A stretch of DNA of 64,000 nt from positions 15,787 to 79,786 of the forward strand of contig MNCI01004607.1 in assembly GCA_015680685.1 (NCBI GenBank), in the 5' to 3' direction. Position 1 is the stretch's first letter; each line of letters begins with the position of its first letter. This document shows positions 22,936 through 33,651 of the stretch, in pieces. Both the position numbers and the translations under genes were made by a program. A model generated the notes under the pieces. It searched no databases, was not told where the DNA came from, and saw only the letters and a list, made by a program, of their open reading frames with translations. Source of the stretch: Gnetum montanum. Its lineage: Eukaryota > Streptophyta > Gnetopsida > Gnetales > Gnetaceae.

Positions 22936-23827
22936 TGATGAGCAACAAGGTACCCCTACACTTAACCATATGAATACAAGTGTTTTCCACATGATCCGTT
23001 CGAATTACAAGGACTAACTGCCTATGCATCTTTGTGGAACAAGGATGGTTTGGTTGATCGTTGTCTTCCCAAACTTACTTGTATGTCACGATTGTATGGT
23101 TAAGTAAGTTTGAGGCATATTATTTTTATGGCTTTTATGTTTTTATGTCCTACTACTAATAAGGAAGGAGACAGAGAGATAACTAAGTGACTAATTTAAG
23201 CTAACTAGGCTTTAAACTAATCCTAACACTAGTATCTATTCTCACTTGCTGTACACATCCTAAACTAGTGCAACACTATTGGGATTACCAAGCGCTAATC
23301 GTTACTGGGTTACCAAGTGTTACACGCATGCTTGAAGTGATCGTACTATGTGTGCTAATAATAGAAATGTAAAGTGCATAAAATAAAATAAAATAATAAA
23401 ATGAAATAAATGTAGAAGAAAATGAAATAAAGAAAATGAGTAAGAAAACAAATCTCAAGTGCTACAAGGATGAATCCAAGAGCTCGTTTTTATTGTCGTA
23501 CACAAGGTGTGCTCAAGTACACAATGCTTGAATAAAGATCTGTCCACACTTAGACCTCTTGCTGTGGGCACTTGGAAAATACTCTAACTACAAATTTTTT
23601 ACTACTTGACTCCTAAAAGACTTCTAAAAGATTTTGCTTGAAATAATTCCTTCCAAGACTTTCTTTCCTAAATTATGCGTATGGGCACTGTATTTATAGG
23701 CTTGGGAACAACTACTTTAATAATTAGAAAAACTACCACTATAATTTTAGAGAAACTGCCACTCTAATTTTAGAGAAACTACCACTCTAATAGTTAGAAT
23801 AAATTGTTAGAGTAACTTCTTTCATCA
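22936..23827 (-). repeat. 3' LTR of Athila-like copy E
   Basis: It runs plus-strand TGATGAGCAACAAGG (22936) to CTTTCATCA (23827). Inverted family blocks are CAAACTTACTTGTATGTCACG and GTACACATCC, with reverse TATA (GTATTTATAGG) near 23690. The U3 end has three or four imperfect copies of a unit around ACTACCACTCTAATTTTAGAGAA, related to the tandem units of copy I. Confidence 0.8.
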
Positions 23828-25820
23828 TACCCCCACGATTGAATGAAAACTCATCCTCAAGTTCCTTACAAAATATTGGGAAGGTATGGGATTATTAACT
23901 AATTGACAACTGACGGTGGAATGGGATGACATACTCAATGTGCCCAGTGAACGGATTAATAAGCATATTGCAACATTAGTGTTCATGACCATTGTGGTGA
24001 ACACTCATACATAAATGACATCCAAGCCTTTATTTGGTAGCTTGTAGAGAAAGAGAGAGAAAGAAAGCAAAGCGTGTTGCCGCCAATGCTAAGATTGCAT
24101 CTTCTGTTGTTTATCCATAGCCATGCCACTAGACTTGCTCCTTTCGCAAATGCTCTAGTTCCAGTCCATCCTAAGTGCTTCCTCCAAGCCCAGTCCATTG
24201 TTTGTATGATCTCCATTTGCACACACAACATAGTCACAAATGAGCAAGGTTAGATAAACCATAATGCAGTTGATACCTTGCCTCGATATGGAGCACATTG
24301 GTTGAGTTGTGGTTATGGCAGAAACTGGTTCAAATATTTATCACAGGTGACTACCCAAGGTGTAGGGGTTAGGCAAATAGTAAAATGGAGAAAATTGAAA
24401 AATTTGTGCTAGGGCCTCCATGACTAAGAGTGAACCTCTAATAGCTATAAGATGGAAAAATATGAGGAACAAGAAAGATGGGAAAAAATATCAATGGTAA
24501 CACCAATAAAATGGATGTCATGGATGGGGATGAAATAATAAATGATTAATTGTAGGAAATGTTTAAGGAAAATAAGTTAACAATTGCACCAAAAAGAAAT
24601 GCCAGTGGGTCCTCCCCAATGCAGGCTCATGCCTTTTATGCCTTGACAAACCCATAAACCAAAGTGCCCGTAGGCTCTAGGAATGTCATTTGGAAGTAAG
24701 AGTTAAAAACTTACCCACAAGAATTCACCAAATAAAAATAATGCATCAACCTAGAACGGACTAATGATAAAACCAGAAATGAGGTGGAAAATAGGAAGAA
24801 ATATGGAGAGGAGAGAATGGAATGGAATCCCAAGAACAAGGTTGTGTAAAGCCCCTTGTGTATGTTATGGTTAATGTGACTAAGTAGAACTCATCCCAAA
24901 TCTAGACTCAAAGAAACCACATCTAGTGACCTTGCATTAACACACTTGACCAATTCATCCACTTGAAGCAACAAAAATGCTTCCACAAAGAGTCATCACC
25001 ATTCCAAAGAGAGCGTGATGGAGAAGTAGGAAGCGAGAAAGGGCCTTAGTTAGAGAGAATCTTCAAGCATGGTAACATGTCTTTCTAGTTCCATAACTAG
25101 TGCTTGTAGCCCATATTACTTTATTATGTCTAAGAGGTGTGCTTTAAATTCTCACTCTTTTTTTTCTTTTCTTTTTTTCATGTGAGAACCACACCATGCA
25201 AAGAATTATTTTTATTCACTTGGTTTCCTGATTTTTGAACAATGTTAGAATGGTGGAAAACCCAAGAAAAAGCATCCAAGCACCCAAGAGAATGGCTAGC
25301 AAAAATGCATCGCATCCCCTTGAAGTCACACCCTTTTCATCCTTTGAGTCTTTTCTTGGTTTGAAAAATACCCAGCCACCAATTCATTAAAAGTTTACTT
25401 ATAAAAAGAGGGACTATACAATTCCAAGCCAAAGGAGATCATAGAGTTGTATGGATGAGTGGACGGCATGGACTCATTGCCTATTTTACCAAACGAACCA
25501 TACCTTAATATCAGCATCATAATTCAAAGGTAAAAACCAAACATTAGCAATCAATATGATATAATTCAATCCACCATCATGAGCACTTATTAGATGACAA
25601 ATAAAAGTAAATCAAGTAAACTAGGTAACAGTAAAAACATGAACAATGGTGTAAAACAAAAATAAGAAAAGTTGAAAGAATGTGTAGAAAAAAAAATGTG
25701 CAAAATAAAAATATGTAAAAAAAATTATAAAAAAAAATTGAGGGCCTAGAATGATTAGCATAGGTGGCCATCTCCCCCATGACTAAGTTGGAAGGAGGAG
25801 ATCCGAAATAGTGAGCAAGG
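23828..25820 (-). mobile_element. 3' spacer of copy E, cut by Tat-like element F
   Basis: Reading on the minus strand, the spacer matches B almost end to end: the internal purine tract at 25770-25781, the T-rich part, the CCACTGGC block near 24605, ATGGACTGGGCTTGG at about 24190, and the final GAGGACGAGTTTTCATT before the polypurine tract at 23828-23836. It has no extra ORF. It stops at 25820 inside a block that in B reads CCTTGCTCAC, exactly where the LTR of F begins. A minus-strand open frame here (23983-24237) is shared with copy I but has no known domain. Confidence 0.7.
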
Positions 25821-27424
25821 TGTAATGACGGAAAACGTCGGTTGCTGGAAAATACTGAACGAAAATCCGTGTACACAATCTTAACCATGGATCCATATGA
25901 GGGTCGTGCTGGAGAAAACGAATCCACGGTGCCCTGAACGGTCTTTTCGATCAAACAGGGACTTACTCAATCAGTAAATAGACAAATATTGCGATAATAT
26001 GTGTATTATATAGATATTCCACGAAATAAATTGATTTGATGAATCATGAAAGGAGTAGAAAACGATGTAAATAAATTGAAATAATGAAAACGTCAACACG
26101 ACAAGGAGGATCAGATTTAAAAAAGATGCGCAATTCCAAGATCTATGTTTTGACTTGAAGAATGAGAATATTGTATATAAAGTTCCAATGGCAAACTCCG
26201 CTTATCTTGTGCGAAGCATACACAAAATAACAAGAAAACTGCTCAACAAGGAGTACAGAATGAAGCTTGGTTTACCTCATAAGCCAAAGATCGGATGCAA
26301 GGAAGGTCAAGCCTGGACGTCTATCGATCAACTGTTTCTGATCAATAAATCTTGCTGACCGCACCAGATGATCTCTCGATCTCTGATCTGCTCCCTTTGT
26401 CTTCGGTAGTCTCTGCTCAAAACTGCCAATGATCGCTAATGGAGAGAATTGTATTTTTTCCAAAGGACTGATCGCTCCTGCTACCAATGCTCAAGAAAAT
26501 GTCTTCTGTCTTTACTTAAAGGTGATGCCCTCATAGAAAATCTAAAGATGAAGATCCCCTTCTTTCTTTGGCAACTGAAGTATTTATAGGTTCGGTAGTG
26601 CATGGAGAAGGCACAGCCTTAATGACACCTGTCTTGAACCTTCAAAATACCGTTGACTTGGCAAATTTTGTGTTGAAACTAGTCATGTCACATCACATTT
26701 TTGGGAAAGAGGGCAAAGTACGCTGTCAACCACTTTCGCTGAAGTCGCTTCATGATTACGCTACGATACACTGATGAGCGTATTGTGCGTATGGATAGCA
26801 GGTGCGTGTCGGGTACTACCTTAGTTGAATTTAGGTTGTATTACGCTCGTTTATGCTACGTAGTGTGGTGGAGCGTAATAGAGCATAGAAGTAGTTAGCT
26901 CAAGCTGTTTTATGCTCATTTACACCGCAAAGCGTAATAGAGCGTAAAAATGGTTAATTTTACAATAAGTTATGCTTGTTTACGCTGTGTAGCATAATAA
27001 GTGTAAAGCAACCAATCTACAAAAAAGAAGAAATCCATCCGCCGTGCTTCTTTGGACTTTGACTTTGACTTTCTCAAAGCTCATTACGTTGCCCTACATA
27101 ACGAAGCATAAAATCATCCCTGAACAAAATACTTAGCGGAATATGCGACAAGTTTTAGTCCTTAAACTTTGTCCTATTCGCCGAAGTAAGTTACTTTATG
27201 ATATCGGGCTATGTTAAACAGAGTTACGCTGAGCGACACTACGCTATGTTGTGTAATGTAGCATAAAGAGAGAAAACAAAGTAAGGTTGATATTTGTAAG
27301 AAACTTGGAAACTTGATGCTGCGCGCCTCTTTGCCTTGCTCTTTCTTCTGGATTTTTGTTGCAAACTTTTGCCCGAATCGTGAATCTTCACCTTAGGCCG
27401 ATTCACAATTTCTATGGTGTTTCA
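25821..27424 (-). repeat. 3' LTR of Tat-like element F
   Basis: On the plus strand it runs TGTAATGACGG (25821) to GGTGTTTCA (27424). In minus orientation it therefore starts TGAAACACCATAGAAATT and ends CCGTCATTACA. It is followed on its 5' side by a purine tract (AAAGAGGGGCCAT, minus). Both ends resemble the LTR of element G. About 26760-27270 contains many forward and inverted GCGTAATA and TTACGCT motifs, akin to the palindrome arrays of G. No partner LTR was found to the right, so element F is truncated at its 5' side. Confidence 0.65.
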
Positions 27425-28620
27425 ATGGCCCCTCTTTGTTGACGTTTAGAGGGCTTTCCCAAAAGAAATCGACAAAGAATACGAAATACCGGATGGGTAA
27501 AAGTACCAAAAACGTTCATCAACGGTCACTCAAGTGTCGCATTGTCAATGTAGAAGTGCAGAAATGAGGGAAATGGAAGATAAAACGGTACGGGAGGGAA
27601 TTCTTACAGAGGTAAGAGGAAAGAGGTTCGGGGAAGACTCAAGTGAGGTTTGAGAAAGACTCAAATGTGTGAGTATAGTTTTTCATGCATAAGTACTTAG
27701 GACTTCTCCTACGATTGCGTTTGCATGGAGTTATGCCATAATTTTGTAGATGAAGGGGCTTGCATAGACGAATTGTGTTGCATCTGCGCAGCCTGGATGG
27801 GTTGTGTTTCATCCATTTTACTAACCCCCCCTTTTTTTTGGCGTCCACTAGGCGAGTTGCATTACGCCGGTTCATGGACTTGATTGTAATGCAGATGCGG
27901 AAAGCGTATGCTGTGTATTCACATTTTGCGTAAGGGAAACAAATGGGATGGCTAAGGAGGGTAGTAAGAGCTAGAGGTAGGAGTATGAGGAAAACAGGGA
28001 TGCACTCATGAGTGGACAGGCTAACCTAAGTAGCCATCTCAAAACACTGTCTGTATTTCACCGCTCAAATGAACGAACCTTTGAATGACATCCTCGCAGT
28101 AAGTAACTTACAACCAAAAAAGAAAATAGAGGGCACCATTGCTCGAACGAATCACCGAAGAGGTTGTTGAAACAAGTACTATTTGGGGCGAGACAGAGTG
28201 AGCGGGCCGTGAAGGAGGAACCATAGCAAGAGGCTAGGGTCTTCAACGTTGATGCTCGGCCCAGCATATTGCTGCCAAAGATCATCAGACTCATCGCATC
28301 CGACTGGTTACGCAAAGAACCAGCTAGGTGAATCTATGAAGCCAGAGCTTAATAGTGATGATGAGCGGAGATCCCCAAGGTTGTGGTTGATGAGAACTCC
28401 TTTAGGGCTCTGGGCGGTGAAACTAACCTCTTAGAGGTGTGACTGATGAAATGGGTGCAATGACGGCATCTCCGAGGGGTCAGTAGTATGCCTTTCAGCA
28501 TGTCCGAGGGATCAGTAGAATTCCTGTGAGGTAGCAATGCTGGGGCTATCCCAACATCCCATCCCATTTGTTTTGCAGCCACACAGAGATGATTACGCTC
28601 GCTTGATTCGCATGTTGGCG
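27425..28620 (-). mobile_element. Untranslated region of element F between LTR and repeat array
   Basis: This is the 3' spacer between the pol stop and the LTR. Several short open frames exist on both strands, none with a recognisable domain. Tat elements often carry an extra ORF here; I cannot support one. Confidence 0.45.
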
Positions 28621-29190
28621 GTCTGTAGATCCCAGTTTTAAGTCCTGGTAGACTACCGTTGATGGTTTTAAGTCCCAGCAGACCATGGTCCTAGTTTAAA
28701 GTCTGGGTAGACTGAAAAATGCTAGTTTTACATCATAGCGGACAGTGGTAGAGCTGATTTATGGTCTCAGCAAACCGTGCTATGGATGTCAGTTTCATGT
28801 CGTGACCTAGGGACAAATCTGTGCTGGGTTCACTTTATGGATGCTTACCTGTGCCAGTTTCATGTCATGGCGGATAGCTGGTGCCAGTTTAGCATCGTGG
28901 TGGACACGTGCAGGAAATGCCAGTTTTACGTCTTGGCAGACCTATACAACACTACTAGTTTTACGTCGTAGCGGACGATTGCAACTTACCGATTTTACGT
29001 CGTGACAGACGATCGTTGCCAGTTTAGCGTCTAGGTGGACGCGTGCAAAAAGTGCCAGTTTTACGTCGTAGCAAACGATTATTGCCAGTTTAGTGTCGTG
29101 GTGGATGCATGAAGAGAGTGCCAATTTTACGTCGTAGCAAACGATTGTTGCCAATTTAGCGTTGTAGCGGACGATTATTGCTATGCCTGA
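28621..29190. repeat. Tandem repeat array in the 3' spacer of element F
   Basis: The array is built of two alternating half-units: GCCAGTTTTACGTCGTAGC...ACGATTATT (about 30 bases) and GCCAGTTTAGCGTCGTGGTGGACGCG... (about 36 bases), giving a period near 66. The copies from about 28920 to 29190 are the most regular; those to the left are increasingly diverged. Tandem arrays at this position are a known trait of plant Tat elements. The array produces spurious open frames with repeats such as VCYDVKLA. Confidence 0.75.
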
Positions 29191-29210
29191 TGTTAACACT
29201 AGATATGCAG

Positions 29211-32200
29211 CTAGATGTAGTACTGCTTCAGATATATATGGTTCACAGGATTCGGTAACTCATTGCCATTGATATCTGCTAGCTTGAATGCACCATTGTC
29301 ATACACATCAGCTACCAAGAAAGGGCCCTCCCAGTTTGCAGAGAACTTGCCTACTGGTTCACGAATGGCCTTGAGAACCAAATCTCCCTTCTTGATCGGA
29401 CATTGTTGAATATTATGACGGTGCTTCTGCCTCTACTTATCTTGATACTTTTTGATGGTATCAAGCATCTATATTTGCTTCTCCTCTACTGAATCCAAAT
29501 CCATGATCTGAGACTCGGTGTGTTGAGCGTCATTTATAATCGTGGAGAGGACCATCCACAGAGAAGGAACTTGTAATTCAAGGGGCAGCACCACCTCAGA
29601 TCCATAGACTAGGCTATTGGGTGTACTATCTGTAGCTGTCCTACATGTAGTACGATATGCCCATAGCACATAGAGGATCTATTCATGCCACAGTCTCTTG
29701 TTGCTGTTGAGCATTTTCTTGAGTAGGTTGATAAAGACCTTTTTTTGTTGCTTTAGCTTGACCATTCGCTTGTGGGTAATAAGGTGAGGAAAAAGATTGT
29801 TTAATACTGAGGCTATCACAAAAGGATTTGGTTTCCAGACTGCTAAATTGTGGTCCATTGTCGGTCACGATAGTCATCGGGAGGCCAAATCTGGTTATGA
29901 TGTTATCTAAGATGAAATGGTAGATTTGTTGAGATGTGATCTTTCACAAAGGAACAGCTTCCACCCACTTCGTGAAATACTCAGTAGCGGTGATTATGAA
30001 GCTGTGACCTACGGAAGATTTTGGTGTGATAGGTCCTATAATGTCTAATCCCCATCGTTGAAAGGGCCATGTGATCTGAGTCGTGTGTAGTTCTGTAGGT
30101 GACACATGTATAAGGTTTGCGTAACGCTGACACATGTCGCATGTTTTAACCTTTGTAAGACAGTATTTTTCCATGTACGGCCAATAATACCCTAAGCGAC
30201 GGATTTTAGAGGTCATGGCTCGTAGTGCTACGTGTCCTCCGCATAATCCCTCGTGAACCTCACCAACTATACGTTGTGCCTGGTCTTTGTTAATACAAGT
30301 AAGTAGAACTCCATCAAAAGAGCGTCTACAGAGGGTACTATCTCCTATGATGATGTACTGCCTAGCTCACTTACAAATTGCATCTTTCTTCACGCTTGTT
30401 AGCTCGTGTGGTGGTTCGCCATGCAAGAGGTAAGTTTTAATGTTGTCGTACCACTCTGGCATTCTATCCTCGAGCAGTGAAGATATTTGCGCCACCTGAA
30501 TGATAGGATCTGTACAATTTGTTATTAAGGCGGGACAAGTGTCGAACAGGTGTGATGGCACATTTAAAGCTAATGTAGCTAGTACATCGGCTAGCATGTT
30601 GTCGTTTCAAGGCACGTGTTGGGCATCGATCATTGTGAATAACTTCAAAAGATCTTTAGTCATATCGCAGTAGGGCTGTAAATATGCAGTCTTGCAGGCG
30701 TAGACTCCTATGATTTGATTTATAACAAGCATCGAATCACCACTAATTGCCAGGTGTTGAACATCAATCCCTCTAGCTGTTAATAATCCCTTGAGGAGCC
30801 CCTCATACTCTGCCATGTTGTTCATACAGGGAAATGTTAAGCGGTAGGTGTGAAGACGTACATCCTCAGGTGATAGTGAAATGACTGTGGCGGCACTACC
30901 GCCTCTAGCGGTTGAAGCTCCATCAAAATGTAACATTGCTTTGAGGCCTGTTAGGATAGGGCTTAGACTATGTACATGCTTGTCTGGAAATTCAGGCTCT
31001 ATGGTTGCCTAACTGTCAATAGGTGATGTTATTAGTTGGTCAGCTATCATTTGGCCTTTCGTAGAAGATTGACCAATATAATGCAAATCGAATTCTGCCA
31101 TGATAGCTTTCCAATGAGCAATTTTACTACTTTCATACAGGTTATGTGTAATAGCCCTAAGGATGTTATTTTTGCAGATTATGTTGACCTGGCTGCGGAA
31201 GAGATAGTATCTGCATTTCTTGAGCGTAAATACTAACGCTAAGCAATTACGCTCTACTTTGTTATACCTCGTTTCATATGCACATAGAGCATGAATCAAG
31301 TAGTATATGGGTACTTCTAACCCATCATCTCTCTTTTGATAGAGTAATGCAGCTAAGGCTACGTCTGATGTTGCGAGGTAGATGTAAAATGGTTGATCCC
31401 TTTGTGGTGGGAATATTGTTGGCAAGCGTTGAAGTTCTTGCTTCAAGCTGTCAAACGCACATTGACAATCATCTATCCATTCAAAATTAACCCCCTTTTT
31501 AAGCAGATGCTACATGGGGTGTAACTTATCTGTTAGTCTCGAAATGAACCGCCTGATAAATTGTAACCTCCCTTGTAATCTGCGTAATTGCTTGATATTC
31601 GTAGGGGGTGTCAATTCAACAATGGCTTTGACTTTGTCAGGGTCTACTCGTATACTAGTTTCCAATACCACAAACCCCAGCATGCATCTGGTTTTGACTC
31701 TGAATACGCACTTCTTTGGGTTGAGCTGGAGGTCATATTTAGAGCATCTTTTAAGGACTAACTCCAGATCCTCCGAATGATCTTCTGACCTTATAGACTT
31801 AACAGCTATATCATCAACATAATCATGCAGTCTCCCTACAAGGCAATCGCTAAAGATATATGTCATAGCTCGTTGATACGTAGCTCCGACATTTTTTAAC
31901 CCAAAAGGCATCATGGTGTAGCAAAAGGTCTCCTAGGGTGTCATGAATGTCGTTGTTAGCTGGTGTTTTGGGTTGATGCGTATTTGATTGTAGCCTGAGA
32001 TGCCATCCATGAAGGATAAAAGTGCATGCCTAGTGGTTGTATCCACTAATTGGTCAATACTCAGTAATGGGAAATTATCCTTGATTGTAGCTTTGTTCAA
32101 GTCTCGGATGTCTATGCAGATGCGTATCCCTTCGGTATTTTTGGGGACAACTACAATGTTAGATACCCAGTCTGAGTAATCGACCACGCAAATAAAACCA

Positions 32201-32679
32201 GCCTGGTACAGTTTAGTGATCTCATCACGTACTGCTAGCACGACTTCTGTCTTAATTTTTCGTGCTTTCTGTCTAACTGCTTTGATATGGGGATCTAGAA
32301 GTATGTTATGTTGTATTAACCTTGGGTCTAGTCCTGGCATATCTTCGTATGACCATGCAAATACCGTGATGTTGTTCTGGAGGACCTGTTTTATGTTGTC
32401 ATGCGCCTTTTGGTCTGGTAATGAACTAACCTTAAGAGTTTTAGTCTCACCTTTATGCGTAACCACAAAGACCTCGTTAAGGGGGTCTTCAGTTACATCC
32501 CCAGCTTCCAGATCTAGCGTGCGCGTTGATTGTTTTGGCCAGTCTTGAGATGTTTTCAACGTGGCTATGGTTGCGTCATCAAGGGAGCGGTTAGTTTCTA
32601 CTAGTGTGGGATCAAATTGTCTAAAGGTTTTCCCATGTCGACCTATTAAAACTAGGAGTGCAGATAAAGTTTTTTCCAT
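29211..32679 (-). pseudogene. pol: Pol of Tat-like element F (RT, RNase H, second RNase H, integrase)
   Basis: The reading starts with the pre-RT linker at 32679. RT spans about 32270-31600: KLYQAGFI, VVVPKNTEGIRICIDIRDLN, FMDGISGYNQIRI, MMPFGLKN and an intact Y-V-D-D near 31825. The first RNase H is at 31440-31020 (YLATSDVALAALLYQ). A second, archaeal-type RNase H at 30936-30607 has DGAS, NNMAEYEGLL and SGDS. Integrase follows: the zinc-binding part CDMCQRY near 30140, D in RWGLDIIGPI near 30050, D in TDNGPQF near 29865, and GDLVLKAI...NWEGPFLVADVY near 29380-29270. The dual RNase H marks the Tat lineage. From 32679 to 29683 one frame is kept with only in-frame stops; a single 1-base shift occurs near 29680. 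The third integrase catalytic residue (Glu in the usual GQAEA) is Lys (GQAKA, near 29755), so integration activity was lost. Gag and protease are missing upstream. Confidence 0.9.
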
Positions 32680-33651
32680 TTGCCAATTACCCTACAAAAT
32701 TATCAAATATGAAAGTAATTAGAAAGATATTAAGTTAAGTGTCGTAAGTATTTAGTGTATAACGCTTGGTTTAGTCTAAAAAGAAAAAGGATGTGATGTG
32801 ACGTTGCTGAGCATGAGAAGTTTTGAACATTGTGAACAACCTGTAATTAATGCGACCTGATTATGAGGAGATAAGATGTAGTAGTTTAAGGTCATTTCGA
32901 ACCGTAATGCATGCGATATCTGGCGCAATTAATGCCTTGATTTTTGGGTTCCAGCTCATACTGACACCAGCATTTGGGTAAGTTTCACTTAAATCGAGCA
33001 TCAAGTCAATTAGCTTTGCATATAAGTAGGCAGTTCTTATCGAAAAAAGGCTGTTGGCTATCACAGAGAGAAGGAGAAAGCGCAAAAGATTGCAGCGTGT
33101 TATTTGTGAAGGTGTTCAGGTGTGAAGGCATGAAGGTGTGAAGGTGTGAAGGTGTGAAGGCATGAAGGTATGAAGGTGTGAAGGCGTGAAGGTGTGAAGG
33201 TGTGAAGGTGTGAAGGTGTGAAGGTGTTCAGAACTGTAACAATGGTGTCGAAAGTGAGAGGAAAGAACACCAAATTGGTAAAAATTGATGAAGTACAAGG
33301 GAGCCTGCAACATGCTTCGTAGGCTTGGTCGAAGTGAGAGATGTCACTCCCCTAAATCGGTAGGCCATCCCTTACTTACTCGTATTGCTTCCTGTGATAT
33401 GCTTTTTTGTTATGTTTATCCTTTTGCGTCATCCGCGTAAACTAGAGTTTTTGGCTGTAGACCTCGTATTAAAACGAGGGTTTAGACAACAATATTACGT
33501 CTATCACCATTGTCAGAGATAAATCTTATACTATTACAAGGGTTTAGGCGATTTTGGCTGTATGGCTAAAGCGTAATTTTGTAAATTTTCCTATAGTTTA
33601 AGCGTGCAATCGGAATCTAGATGGTAACGTGTTCATTTTCTGTACAGTATC
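32680..33651. other. Divergent interval between pol of F and the intron-containing gene model
   Basis: No coding domain was found. It holds the octamer minisatellite described separately and a stretch rich in GCGTAA near 33420-33600 that recalls Tat LTR composition. TTTTCTGTACAG just before the ATG at 33652 could be a further splice acceptor or part of a promoter. Confidence 0.4.
33114..33228. repeat. Octamer minisatellite (GTGTGAAG)n
   Basis: There are about 13 tandem copies of GTGTGAAG, with variants GCATGAAG and GTATGAAG, starting at GTGAAGGTGTTCAGG. The minus strand reads open as repeated H-T-F-T-P-S-H-L, an artefact of the repeat. Confidence 0.9.

Noticed and set aside
28942-29199. CRISPR-like regular repeats
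   Set aside because: Units are contiguous imperfect tandem repeats without unique spacers, inside a plant retrotransposon spacer.
33116-33313. Minus-strand frame rich in H-T-F-T-P-S
   Set aside because: Pure product of the octamer minisatellite.
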